A DNA stretch of 64,000 nt from Atherix ibis (Eukaryota; Arthropoda; Insecta; Diptera; Athericidae). Of this stretch, positions 11,205-24,289 are shown one piece after another. The notes below the pieces were generated by a model. It made no database searches and was not told the DNA's origin. It saw nothing but the letters and a program-made list of their open reading frames with translations. Both the position numbers and the translations under genes were made by a program. The stretch lies in assembly GCA_958298945.1 (NCBI GenBank), contig OY282605.1, forward strand, positions 9,819,811 to 9,883,810, in the 5' to 3' direction. Numbering within the stretch: the stretch's first letter is position 1; every line of letters starts with the position of its first letter.

Positions 11205-12172
11205 ATTGAATAATTATTTAAACGATGTTATTTTTAAAATGCTTTAAAGTTTAATAATTGTTTGTGTAAACACAAAAAGTCCCAAAACAAAATCCAACGG
11301 CGTCAAATCGCACGATCTTGGAGGCCCATCGACATCACAAAATTTTGAAATTTCACATTCTAGTTGTGTGGCTTGCGGCATCGTTTTGTTGAAACCTCAT
11401 ATGGTCCAGATGAAACTCTCCAAGTTCAGGCCAAAAAAGTCAGTTATCATAGGGCCGTCGTGCTCAGAACTATCGGTAACGGTCCCTCCTTTTTAATTTT
11501 CTCAGAAATACGGCCCAATGATACCTTCAGAAGAAAATATACACTAAACAATCAGTTTTCGCGGACACAATGGCTTTTCGACAGTATCTGGTGGATATTC
11601 AGATCCCCCCTTAAAGGCAATTTTGCTTATTGACGTATCCACTGAGGTAAAATTCAGCACATAAACTTTTCTTAAAAAGCAAATTTGCTCTTAACAATTA
11701 AATTTTAAAACCTTTTTTTTTAATTAAATATTAACCGCTTTTTTTTGGCGGTAAAACATTAGATTAAAGAATACCTCGATTGCAGAATTATTGCACAAGC
11801 GGCGAGAAATCGTAACGCTTGCATACTTTTGTATAGATTTTTTTATATAGACATGACACCCAGTGACATCTAGTTTTCGTAATAGAAATTTTATGAATTG
11901 CAAAAGCATAATTTATACTCATTTTAATTTACTTATTCTAAATCCAATTGTATTTTAGGTTTATTATTTATTTCGTAAATATTAAGCGCCTCAATTTTGT
12001 AGATTTTCGGAGAGTTTTAAAAGACGCCATTTTACATCGAAATGCTTGCATACTTTTGTTGTTTTTCAAGTTGTTATTTATTTTTAAATAAATGCAGTTT
12101 TTGGCAGATTTTAAAAAAAGACAACAAATAATAACCCATCGGTTTTTAAGAAACTTTCCTAAAAAATTTTGA
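11138..12172 (+). repeat. 75-bp direct repeat on either side of a transposon relic
   Basis: The words ttttaagaaacttttcctaaa and ataacgcatcgg at 11138-11212 return at 12097-12172 as ttttaagaaactttcctaaa and ataacccatcgg in the same order. The pair brackets the minus-strand transposon relic at 11205-11765. It is too long for a Tc1/mariner target-site duplication, so it is more likely a local duplication. Confidence 0.6.
11205..11765 (-). mobile_element. WPPRSCDL-family transposon copy, minus strand
   Basis: Minus-strand translation shows SRTPYD-type filler, then FQQNDAASHTTR at about 11360-11400 and the third block at 11295-11325 (ccaagatcgtgcgatttgac). The next codons read LDFVLGLFVFTQT instead of the usual LDFFLWG continuation, a variant shared with the copy at 4660-5035. 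Upstream, 11450-11750 matches 9000-9330 in inverted orientation, including the same deletion of the N-terminal region. Second-block Asp is Asn. The open plus-strand frame over 11364-11633 is the antisense of this relic and is not a gene. Confidence 0.65.
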
Positions 12173-15100
12173 ATGGGTTCAATGAGCCCATGACTTACTT
12201 TCGATTGGTGTTATTGCCATAATTTGGGGTGAGGAGTTTTCCTAAAAAGGGGCAGCTCCGTACTATACTGAGCTGCAGGCCATTAAAATGACAATCAACA
12301 TTTCAGTTGATTTCCCCAATAAACACAGTAAACTTATTTTTACCTTGCAGCCTTTGTATCTATTCGTTGATATTTCGAAGACCCGTCCTTCGATGGCATC
12401 TTACATATCCTTCTAAATTCTAAAATTGTTTTTTTTTTTAAATTCTGGGATATGTCAGCATATCTGCCACCGACGATCTGATAGACTTGCTGTGACGACT
12501 CTTTATAGTGACTATTTTTACTTAACAGTGACATCACTAAACAGGAAGACACTTAACAGTGTTAATGGGAGAACAGTTCGCTGACAATATTCTTTTTGAA
12601 AATGTTTCAGACCTCAATTTTTCAATCCTGTAGCATCCATCTAACCATAATAGACATACTTCAGGACTGTCAAACCACCCACCTTTTCTTTTCTAATAGA
12701 ATTCCTAAGCAACTCTTCTATTGTAAATAATAATTTTTCATGAAATCAAAATTAAATTTTTGCTTTCGTTTAAGTCACTAAATGACATCAAGGTCGCCGT
12801 GCTGTATGATGCGGTCTTTACTAGATGTCTAAGCGTCTTCCCTTTTTTTTTAATATAAAACCGATAAAAATGTGTATAATTTTCAAATGTAGCAGTGAAA
12901 AATCCTAATCAAAAAATTTTTAACTCAAACACAAACGTTCAATCCAGCAAAGCAAAGGTACGCACGCACGCACGTTACCATTTTTTTATGCGTTTTAGGT
13001 AAAAAATTTCATTTATTACAATTTTTTTTTTATAAAAAAAAATATATAATGGATGAAAATTTTTACCTTAAATTTTATATATGAAAATTTAAAAAAAAAT
13101 ACTATTTTTTTAAAAATAATTAATTGGACGAAAATCGTATTAATTACATTCGCACAGCCAAGTTATTGTGCCGTACGTGTTTGACGTAAAGTGTGGCGCT
13201 TGCTGCATGAACGCAAGGGCATTTAATCGTGAAGCCAGAGTCAACGCACAATAAACGCACCATTGCAAAATGCTTTTGCGTACTTTTCATATCGAAACTG
13301 GACTTCAGCTAAACGTGCGTGAGACACCGTCTTAAGTTATTGTCCGTGCGTTGCCACTTTTTAATCGTCTGCCACGTGATTTGTGCATTTTTTGTCTATT
13401 TCCACAGCAACCAATTTTAGTAATGCACTTCTGCTTATGCAATTTAAAAAATTTTTTTTTGCTAATGAAGTTTATGAAAAATACTCTCGGTTATAATAAA
13501 TTGAAAAACAATTAATTGGAGACTGTTATTTTTTTTTGTATTTTTATTTTTCCAAACAACAATAATTTATTTGGCGAAATATTAACGTTTTTCACCATCT
13601 CCAAGTATCCAATCTTTTAGTAAACATAAAAATAAAAACAAATCTACACAAAAGTATCTATTTAAGTGGAATAGTAGCAGATAGTTTATTTATTTTATTC
13701 CAGCTTTATCCTGGTCCCTTTCGAAGAGAATTTATGAAAATCACCTGTACATCCATTGGTAATTTGTTTGCTAAACACAAACTATGGATAACAAATAAAC
13801 AAAACTGGAATAGAAGCACATATCTGTGCTTTGTTTTCTAAAATTCTTTGATTGCAAGGGACGAAAAAAAAAAAACAAACAAAAACCTTAAAGGAACAAA
13901 TGCGTCTTTCTAATTCTATCGCAAAGCACGATTTTTATATTAAGCTAAGCATAATCGGAAATAATCCTGTGACCCCAACCATATGGGACTGCTTACGTTT
14001 TTTGGTTAAAGTTTATCCGTTTAGGAAATACTTCTATTTTTTATTAAATCTTTTCTATTATAATTAATATGTATTTTATGTGTACAAACAGAATTACATA
14101 ATAGAAAAAAAAATATATGCAAATTTTATATTTAAAGGAATATTTTAACACGTGTTAAGGTTTTTTTAAAGGATATTTTTTTTATTAAACTTTGAAACGG
14201 CTTCTCTTCTAGTCAGTTGGGAAAAAAATATCCGTTTTGATAAAAATATCATCAAAGGTAAAGATTATTTTTCGGGATACTGCAAAAATTGTATTTGACT
14301 TATAGTTCTCCTTTTTAGTTCAATTACACTTCAAAAGAAAATACGAGAAAAACATATTTTTTTTATAGATACTTACAGATTATTAGGCAAGTAGTCTCTG
14401 ACACCCCAAATTTTATTCCAAGGACTTGTCGTTTTCATTATAAAAAATTTACAAAAATCAAATAACTTTTAATAGTGAACTGTTCTTAAAAACCAATTTA
14501 GATGTTATTTTGCTGTTAACAATTTAATCAACTTTTCCTATTTAGATAATCAACGAATTTCCGATGAATTTTCATAAATTTAAAAAGACATTATTGATCT
14601 CAGAAATGATTTTTACGAAAAACCAACTTAAAAGAATATTTTATTGGGGCAATTGGTGTGGGTGGTCCTTCTTCTTTAGAAAAACCATCAACCATTTATC
14701 AAAAAATTTCAGAGATTTTCCAAACATAAAAACTCATCATCTTTACTTTTGAATATCAATTATTTTTTTAAAAGAAATTCGCAACCATTCAACGACGGGA
14801 AAGAAGAAAAAAACACATACTTGATTTTGTTGTATAAAGGATATTCAATAAAGTCTAAAAAGGACTGAAATGATAAAAATCATAATCTATCTATAACGAA
14901 GAATGACAGTTTTTATCATAATATTCGATAAAAAAGAAAATAATTCAATTTCCTTAGCACTTGCTCAATACTATACTTACGATTATAATCGCATCTGTTG
15001 CTCGTTTATTTTTATCTAGAAAAACTTTTGTAATAATAAAATCAATTTTAATGAAATTGGAATTTCCAAAAGTTTCAAATAATCTTCTTTTTTTATATGA

Positions 15101-15344
15101 AAATATAATATAGGCAAAATATCTATAAGTCTTTATGCAGCCACCTGCTGGAGGAATATTGTAATAGAATCTTAGTCTTAAATTATTATTACTTTTATGA
15201 AAACGAGCATTTCAACAATTTTGTCTTTGTTTTTATTTAATTTAGAAACTATGGAAAATTCATAAGTTTATTAATAAAATCAATTAATACTATTACAAAA
15301 TTAGCTATTTTTTACAATATTTTCAACAATAAAAAATTCATAAT
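11766..15344. other. mostly AT-rich intergenic DNA with one GC-richer pocket
   Basis: Holds a short (ACGC)n microsatellite at about 12961-12976. A GC-richer pocket at 13140-13440 includes a CACGTG E-box near 13375 and two versions of aagttattgt followed by cgtgcg. A frame of 70 codons at 12340-12552 on the minus strand has varied composition (IVGGRYADISQN) but no recognisable domain. The remainder is A/T-rich with poly-A and poly-T tracts. Confidence 0.35.
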
Positions 15345-16700
15345 TGTTGGTGGCTGATTTTTTCTTTGACAGCTGTCAAAATTGAGTGTTATTCAAGATA
15401 GAATCTGTTTAGTATAAGATTTGCCATTTTACAATATAGATCGTTTAACCGGCCATCAAATTCGCAAAAAAAAACGCTGATTCAACAAGCTTTTGGAAAC
15501 TGATCCACGAAATAAATAAAACTGCCTTATATGAGGCTCTAAAACTCCACAAGTGCCTATGGGTATCCACCAAAAGTGACTGTCTGGTGTGCATTTTGAT
15601 CTGAAGCTGTTCCTTTGCAAAAAAAGAAGGAGACACACTAAAACCCCTAATTCTGAGCCCTTATGAACCAACTAATTTGACATGACCTTGAATATTTCAA
15701 TTTGGACCAACTGTGAGTTCGACAAAACGACACCACAAGCCACACAACGTTACAAATTTTTGGCTTTATTGCGCGAATCTACTAAAAGATATCGAAACTT
15801 TTGTTATAAGGCAACTTTATACCCAAAAATACGACTCGTAACCAAAAAATATTTTTTTTCTTGAATCAACAATCAAGAAATGGTTTAAAGGTCAATTGCC
15901 GCGAAAAATTCCCAGGACGTGGCAATTGATCTGCAAGATTGTACGATTTGACGGCGTTGGACTTTTTCTCCAACTTTTTGAGAAAAACAAGGAAAACTTT
16001 TTTCTTGAATCAACAATCGAGAGATGGTTAGAAGGTCAATTGCCGCGAAAAAATCCCAGGACAGGGAAATTGACCTTCAAGATCGTACGATTTGATGGCG
16101 TTTGGACTTTTTCTCCAACTTTTTGATAAAAAGAAGGAAAACTTTTGTCTGGAATCAACAATCGAGAAATGGTTTGAAGGTCAATTGCCGCGAAAAATTC
16201 CCAGGACGCGGCAATTGACCTTCACGATCGTCCGATTTGATGGCTTGGACTTTTTCGCCAACTTTTTGAGAAAAAGAAGGAAAACTTTTTTCTTGAATCA
16301 ACAATCGAGAAATGGTTTAAAGATAAATTGCCGCGAAAAATTCCCAGGATGCGGCAGTTGACCTTCAAAATCGTACGATTTGACGGTGTGGGACTTTTTT
16401 TCAGTTAGGTTACGAGGAAAAATTGTGTTTTATAGCGCCACAAATTCCCAGGATGCAGACAATCTTCATATTTTAGACCATTTAAAAGCCAGTAATAATG
16501 ACCCGAAATGTACGAAAATTTTGTGAAAAATTACCTCAAAATGATCCAGTTTTGCAACAATCCTCGTGTCGGCCATTTAAATGATTCCTTATTATATGTA
16601 TATGTGGAAAGGTCCAGGCAATATAATAAAACATTATATCTTCATTACAATCCTAATATTTAAATGTGTTTTATTTAAATTTACTTTTCGAAGTACAAAA
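15345..16700 (+). mobile_element. WPPRSCDL-family transposon relic with amplified catalytic segment
   Basis: The palindrome TTTGACAGCTGTCAAA lies at 15365-15380 and the start region (ttgccattttacaatataga) at about 15421-15440. The coding part is deleted from there to about 15530, where plus-strand remnants resume (YEALKLHKCLW). The second catalytic block at 15720-15770 reads FDKTTPQATQRYKF in one frame. The third block is then replaced by the tandem array at 15850-16405. The right end near 16678-16696 (tacttttcgaagtacaaaat) matches the family inverted repeat. Stops and frameshifts throughout. Confidence 0.65.
15850..16405 (+). repeat. four tandem copies of a ~144-bp unit derived from a transposase catalytic segment
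   Basis: The anchor word (ttgaatcaacaatc and variants) starts at 15861, 16005, 16150 and 16293, spacings of 144, 145 and 143. Within each unit one frame reads REKFPGRGN, a stop, then PSRSYDLTALDFF in the clearest version. This is the REKFPGR...WPPRSCDLTPLDFF block with the intervening VISRFGDV codons removed. The unit therefore began as part of a transposase gene and was amplified after that deletion. At 144 bases it equals 48 codons. A piece of the flank and unit also occurs alone at 23365-23495. Confidence 0.8.
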
Positions 16701-18300
16701 TGGATTTTTGAAAAAAAATTCCTTCCACTTAAAAAAATTTATGAACATTTTCTGAAATTACTTTGTCAATAAAATTTAAAAGCTTTTCAAAATAACAATA
16801 AGAACGTTTACCTTAAATTATCTCAAATTCAAGTTTCTCATAAAAGGGCAATTTCTATTCTCGTAACGCATATTTTAATATTAAATTAGATTAAATAGTC
16901 AAAAAGACAAAAGCTTACCAAATACAATAATTACCAAATGATTCTAAAATATTCTAATTTAAATTTTCAATTGTATCCACCCACCATGTACTTAGACACT
17001 TAGTATCTGATCAAAATTGTACAAAAGACGAAAAATCTAGACATGTCTGATGATTATGATAACGACTTGTCAGAAGAAAAGTTTTCATTCTAATAATTAT
17101 AAGCTTTCTGCTATTTTAGATTGTTTTCGAATTGAGACTGAACATTGTTGCGAATCGGTGCAGGGAATTATAATAATTCCCGGAGGAGTAAAGGAAATGA
17201 GTTTCTGACGGTTGCTAAAACAATGAGTGGTAATTCATTTTAATTTGAAAAAGACATTGACTCTCAGAATGGACTTGGACAGATAATTTATCTTCCAACG
17301 AGAACAATTCACAAAGCATCTGAACCCTGAACAGATCTGCCACTTCCATCGAAGGATGAAATCACATCCCCTAGAAGAATATCTAGACCAGCGATAGGTT
17401 ATAGCGATAGATTGTGATTCCATAAAAGACATATGGTCGAAGTATAAAGTAATGTTTGCACAACTTTTAATTAAATTATGCCATCGTTACGAAAGCTTTT
17501 CTCCTAGTTCAAGGCAGCAGATCAATAAATGCCTTGAAAAATTGAAGAATCCTAACTCAATTACAGCTGATTAATAAATCTAGGTACATTTGTATGAAAT
17601 GAAATAAAATAAAATAACTTGTTACAGTCTTGGTTAAGATTAAGATTTGAAAATTTCGCCGCATTCGTTCAAGATAATAAATTACAATTTTATGTACGAT
17701 AATAGATTGCAAGATACTCCATGAAAAATTATCTCAGTTGCCGTCTCGGATTTTTAATGGTCATCAAAAGATGTTTGTCTTTTCTTACTTAATACTAACC
17801 CCGTTTGTCACTGTTGATCTGGACAGTAGTTACGTAATCAACATAAATAGTTTTATTTTTATTTTTATTTTATTAATGTACTCTTTAAATAAAAATTCTA
17901 TAAAAAAATAATTCCAACCAAGTATTTGTGCCAACGACTTGTGGACTCTGACAAGAATAAAAGCTGGAATTGTGCAATTTCGAATGTGTTCTCTTTCAAT
18001 TTCATTCCAACCGAAGATTTCGGGATCTTATCAAGATGAGCACAAAACAAAATTTTATTAAATAAAGAATTTATTGTTTTTATTTCAAAAGTCAAGATGC
18101 TGATTCATTAAAAAAAAGAAAACACTCTCAAGATTTACGTAGCTTGAATATCAAATAACTTAAATAATGGCCAGTCATTAGAATAAGAAAAACGCTTTTA
18201 ATTTTAGTTTCTTCCCAAAAAAAAAACTTTTCGAACATTATAAAAAAAAATATGAGTAGTATTATTTTTACAGTATTTATCTCTTAGTTCTGAGACTCAT
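16701..18300. other. AT-rich DNA, no gene recognised
   Basis: A slightly more balanced patch at 17120-17440 includes ataattcccggaggagtaaa and several short frames, none with recognisable motifs. The remainder is AT-rich. Confidence 0.4.
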
Positions 18301-21300
18301 TAAAAAAGTTTTAAACGCTTTTTTTTGGAAATATCATTTTTAGACCAATTTGGGTTTAGAACGTTGAAAAAATCATACAGATTTCAATTTTTTCTTACTT
18401 TAACAACCACTTTTAGCATATGAAATTATAAAATTGCAAGTACAAATTATCAATCTGAACTTATTGAATTCATTTTTAGGGCCAATCTGAACTTATTGAA
18501 ACCATTTATCGAAAAACTTTTAAAATAAAACAATCGCATTTTAGTCATTTTAAACGAAAAAAAAATTATTTTAAGACTAAAAGGCAATTGTTTTATTTGA
18601 CCAATTTGGACTTAGACAATCGAATTATCAAAACAAGTGAGATTTGCAAAAAAAACTTGTTTTTTCTTAAGTATTTTTCAAACAAATACTTTTAAAAGAT
18701 TATAATAAAAACTATAACTTCATGAAATTATAAAATTACAACTACGAATTGGGGTTGAAAACCAATTTGAACTTAGAAAATGAATTTATTAAAACTTGGT
18801 AAAAATAAAACGATTGCATTGTAAATAGTATTTTTAAATGGGAAAAATTATTTTCAGACTAACAAGATAATTTTTTCAGATAAATCTGAATTTAAATTTG
18901 ATTGTTTTTTATATAAAGTTTGATGATCTTCTTTCAGGTAAAGAGAAATGTGGACTTTTTTGTCAAAAACAATAGTTTCCAAAATTTATTTATTATAAAA
19001 AAAAAACTTTTCTGCTTATTGCTTATAAAATGCTACGAATTTGAGCTGACAACCAATTTGGACTTATAAAATCAATTAATTAAACAATCCTTAAAAATAA
19101 AAGCAGTCGCGTTTTAGTAATTTTAAATGAAACAAAATTATTTGAAAACTAAAATGTGTATTAAAGGTCACTTTAAATTCTACCAGACAAATTTGAATTT
19201 GACCGCCTTTTATATAAGTTTTGCGTAGCTTCTTTCAGTTTAACAGAAAAGAATTTTTTTTGTTCAAAATATTAAAAACATTAATTGAATACAATGAAAT
19301 TTTTGAAATTTTCTACAGAAATTTTTTGAAAAATTTTGAACGTTTTTTAAAGTTTGTAATTTCAAATTTTTTTTGCGGACCAATTTCGAGTTAGAACGTC
19401 GAATTATGAAAACAAGTAAAATGTGTACAGAATTTCTGCTTTTTCTTTAGTATTTACAAGAAAATTTAATTTGAAAATTTAATTTACTAATAAAATTAAA
19501 AAATTATAAAATTACAGCTACTAACCCAACTTGGACTTATAAAATCGATTTTTGAAAATATTCTTAAAAATAAAATGTATTTAGAAATTTTAATTTTTTT
19601 AAACAAAAACAAAAATTATTATAAGACTTAAATTTTAATAAACATAAGAAAACTAAGAAATTTAACGCTTTTTATATGAGTTTTAAGAAACTTCTTTCAG
19701 TTAAACAGAAAAGAAATTTTCTTGTCCAGAATAGTTAATTTCGCTTGATTTTTTTTTATAGAAAAATTTTAAAAAATTTAATTAAATGCAATGAATTCTT
19801 AAAATATCTTTAAAAAATATATCAAACAATTTTGAACGTTTTTTTAAAATTTCAAATTTTGTACGCGGACCAATTTAGACTTAGAACGTAGAATTATCAA
19901 ACCAAGTGAAATTTGTACAGAATTTCTTTAGTATTTATAAGAAAATTTAATTTGAATTAATATCGTTTACTAATTAAATTATAAAATTATAGCTACGAAT
20001 CCAACTTGGACTTAAAAAAATGATTTTTGAAAATATTCTTAAAAATAAAAAGTATTCAGAAATTTTAATATCTTTAAACAAAAGCAATAATTATTAAAAG
20101 ACCAAAATTTTAATAAGTATAAGACAAATTAGAATCTTCCGCTTTTTATATGAGTTATAAGAAAATTCTTTCAGTTTAACAGAAAAGCAATTTTCTTTTC
20201 CAAAACAATAAATTTTCGCTTGTTTTTTTTTCATAGAAAAATTTTAAAAAATCTAATTAAATGCAGTAAAATTTTTAAAATTTCTTTAAAAAAATTATCA
20301 AGAAATTTTGAACGCTTTTTTTAATTTTCAAATTTCGTACGCGAACCAATTTGGACTTAGAACATAAAATTACCAAAACAAATGAAAATTTGCTTTAGAA
20401 TTTTCGTTTTTTCTTTATTATTTAAAAGCAAATATGTTCTACCAATAAAATTATAAAATTACATCTACAAAACCAACTTAAACTTATAAAATCGATTTAT
20501 GAAAATATTCTGAAGACAAATTAGGATTTTACCTCTTTTTAAATGAGTTTTAAAGAGAAAAGTGACTTTCTCATCAAAAACAGCAGATTTTAGTCGTGAC
20601 AATGTTCCCTAGTTTTTTTTTTTTAAATGCAATAACATTTTCAAACAGTTTAAAATTATTTACCCAAATAAATTTGAGCATTTTTCAAAAAAATTTTATT
20701 TTAAATTCCATTTGTAGACCAGTTTGAACTAACAACGTTGTGTTATCAAAACAAATGCGATTTGCACAACTTACATGTTTACTAAAAAACTAAAAAAATT
20801 GCATAAAATCGCATTTGGACTTAGTAGACAACATTTACAAAAATTTACTAAAAAAATTGCATAAATGTGTACTGCCACAAAAAAATTTTTTAAAATTTAG
20901 TTCAAAGAATCTCAAAGTTTTGTTCAAAAACCGATTCTGTCTTGTGGTGTCAAAAATTTACTCAAAATTTGGTTCAAGTAACAAATTTGGACTTTCTCGA
21001 AAATTTATCAAAAAATTCAGATAAAAAGCCATATTTGGACTCACTGCCCAGAAAAACTATTAACAAATTAATTTAAAAAAAGCAATATGCTTATTATTTA
21101 AAATTTAGCGAATTTTAGTGGTGCAATTGCACCCTAGGTTTTTTTAAACCGTATAATAAAAATATTAAACATTCTAAAATGATTTACCACAAAAAAATGT
21201 GAGCGTTTTTCTAAAAATTTTATTTTGTAGGCCAATTTGAACTAACAGCGTTGTGTTATCAAAACGAATGAGATTTGCACAATTTACAATTTTCATTGAA

Positions 21301-21500
21301 ACTTTTTTTGAAAAAAAATATATCAAATTACTGCTACGATTTTGAGTTAAAAACCACTTTGAACTTACAAAATCGATTTTTTTTAATTTAAATTCTTTTG
21401 CAAAAAATTAATATATTTTAACGAAAATAATAATTATGACAAATATTTTAATAAAACTAAGCCAAATAAGAATTTCATCGATTTTTATATGATTTTTAAA
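18300..21500 (+). repeat. diverged satellite-like array, period about 480 bp, built on CCAATTTGGACTTA
   Basis: The phrase gaccaatttggacttagaacg and variants recur near 18342, 18600, 19379, 19869, 20345, 20717 and 21230. Spacings of 490 and 476 hold in the most regular part. A second phrase, ccaacttggacttataaaatcgat, falls about 130-145 bases after each first phrase (19525, 20002, 20473), so each long unit holds two related subunits. Between them lie shared words such as cttctttcagttaaacagaa and ttataaaattacagctacga. Copies are strongly diverged, so the array is old. Open frames here, such as that at 20815-21024, are products of the repeat. Confidence 0.65.
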
Positions 21501-23364
21501 GAGAAAAGTGACTTTTCACTATTTTTTTGCGTTATAAATCAAATTGTTCGAAAGTGCAACAAAATGCAATTTTATGATTTTTGTTTCCGTAATTTCAATA
21601 TTTGTATAAGAAAAAATTATAATAAAATAAACATCAAATTCAATTTTTTAATGAATAATTTTTACATATTTAGTATACAGGTTAAGGTACTAAATTAATA
21701 TTATTAATATAGAAATCTGCATTAAATACTAAATGAAAAACATGAAATTTCTCTTCAAGAAGACGATATTAAACGACCGGAAACTTTTATAATCCAAGCA
21801 AAGTCAATATGGGGCCAACTTTCATTTGGGGAGCCAATGCCAAAATATAGAGCCTACATAGAAGAGCTGGACTAATTTACTTAATAATTTTTTTTTTTTA
21901 CTTTTTCATATTCCATATTGTATCTGTACACCTGTGGATGTTAATTTTAGTTTTCGTTGCTTCTTATTTTTATTATTATAAAGTAAAAGTGTATATGAAA
22001 GGTCTTGCGTGAAATTAAACTTAAATACTGTGAACACGATAATAAAACACCTTAAATTTAGTAGAAATAATGAAAGTTCAATTTTGCAGGTGATGTGAAG
22101 CTTTAAATGTTAAATAATGATAACAGAGTAAAAAGGAAAAAAATATCAACAAATTACAGTAAAAATACTTGTAAAAAATTTTTGAAGAAGCAAAATATAT
22201 TATCGGTGGTGATGAGGATAAGTAACCAGTACTCTCTGTGTACATTTATCTATCTGAAGGCAAACTAGATAATTCCGAAAGTAAAATGAATATTTATTTG
22301 GGCAGAAGCGCTGAAATTAATTAATCATGAAGTTTCATGTAGTAAAAGCATTTATTACAATTTATGGCAATTAGAGAAACATTTTTTGGGCAGTTAAATG
22401 AAAGGACGACGCATTTCCAAAATGCTCGGCATTTGGGAGAATTTCGATCGAATATGTAGGCTTTTTTCTGGTTGTACAGAATTTTTGTTCTGCAAAGAAT
22501 AGAAGATGACATTGTTGTCAGATATTGGATTTGAAATTTCATTGTCAGAATTTTCTTTTCTCATCCCAAGCTTTACCAGAGAGATATGAACTCAAGTTTA
22601 TACTGATGCTGTGTAGGTACTGAACCGAACTTCACCGTCGATACTCAGTAGCTCAGGAGAAATTCAATGTGCCACTACCACCAAGAGTAGAGAAAACTAC
22701 AAAAAACCTTTCGCCTTTGAAAAGAATATAATAAAATGTTTTTAAAAAAAAATATTACCAAATTTCAATCAATTAGGTTAGTAAGGCAACTGTCGGTTTC
22801 ATCGGTTCACAGCAAGGCATACGAGTACAGACATTTGGATATGTTCGCCTACAATACACACCTATCCACCTATAAGCCCCAATGTTCTGGTTAGACAACA
22901 AGTGGTATTTTATTCAATCTAGACGAATTTATGTCAGACGAACTTGTACATGTGTTCAATTTTCTCTTCCACTACCTCACAGCAGGATGTATTTTCTGCA
23001 AATCAAGCTCATGAAGCTCGAATGAATGTGGAGTCTCCAGTGGCCATCTTATTGTGTTTTTGTAGGTGGTGTAAGGTGTATTGACACAAATGAATCGATT
23101 ATTTTGCTATACAGATTCGAGAAATAGCCATGCTAGAAATCAATTACACAAAGCCATACAAAACTTTACACGAATTGATAATGATTGCAGGAATGAACCT
23201 TTAATTGGATAGTGACAGTGATGATGATGCTATGACAGTTTCGGATACAATAAATCTATCAGTACGCCCTCTAAATTGGCCACTTACTGTGCTGGTACCC
23301 TTCCGTCCGACTCTTCTTCATTTCATTCATCGTCTATTGGTAAAACTTAATTGGTTAATAATGG
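21501..23364. other. unassigned DNA
   Basis: AT-rich to about 22560, then less biased from 22600 to 23300 with varied sequence (for example cctatccacctataagcccc and tggagtctccagtggccatc). No frame longer than 73 codons and no recognised motif. It could hold old transposon or gene debris, which I cannot identify. Confidence 0.3.
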
Positions 23365-23495
23365 AAATCTGCTAAAAGCTATCGAAACTTTTGTTAGATG
23401 GCAACTTTATAGCTAAAAAAAAATTATAGACTCGTCGTAACGTGCTGAAGGTCTAGAAATGGAAACTTTTTTCTTAGATCAACAATCGAGAAATA
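23365..23495 (+). mobile_element. isolated fragment matching 15778-15885
   Basis: Shares agatatcgaaacttttgttata-like sequence, ggcaactttata, gactcgt and cttgaatcaacaatcgagaaa with the left flank and first unit of the 144-bp array, in the same order. It ends after the array anchor word, so it is a solitary piece of the same transposon-derived repeat. Confidence 0.55.
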
Positions 23496-24289
23496 GTAAG
23501 GAAAGTGAACAAAACCAGAACTACTCCATGGCAAAAATGACTGGATCATCATAAAGAAACAAGAATAATAACAGACAGACACAGACAAAAATCGATATTT
23601 TCATTTTCAATAAATTTTCCATATATTCTTATACAATAGTTAGTCCATTTGGTAAGGTGCGAAAATAATCAAATTTTTCGGATGAAGATTCTTCCGAAGA
23701 GAAAGTTTTTGATTGGTAAAATGCCAAAACTAAAATCAGAAGAAGAAAAATATAAAAAAATGCATGCTGCCCTCTCTTGGAATATGAAATATGTCTAAAA
23801 ATACGGAATTAACACCACCACATGAACTTTTATAATCTAACTAAAACGAAACGATAGATGGTGGTGATGATTTGATGATATTTTGCAGCAAATTTATTAT
23901 TCGTTATTTTACTATTTTTCCATATTTGTCGTTATAATAATTTTCCAGTTTGCTCAGTTGTTATTCTTATTGCCAATTTATAAATTGTAGTTAATTTTTT
24001 TCTTTGTATATTATTAAACATAGATTCAGGAAAAAGTGGTACAAATTTGTCACGTTTTTTATGTAACTACAATTTTATTTCTGCCTTAAATATAATTTTT
24101 TCTTCTTCTAACAAATAAAATCAGAGACATATATAGTTGATGGGACTTTGGGAGCACTTTCATCATAAGTGATAGAACTGCGACTAACTATGAAAGTTTA
24201 TTAGATTTATTAGAGCATTAATATTTGTTTAAATTTATTAAAATATGGTATGCTTGACTATATATACTTTCATCTTATGTGGCAAGTAT

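Noticed and set aside
11364..11633. 89-codon plus-strand open frame
   Set aside because: It is the antisense of the transposase relic on the minus strand; the minus-strand reading gives the QQNDAASHT and catalytic-block signatures.
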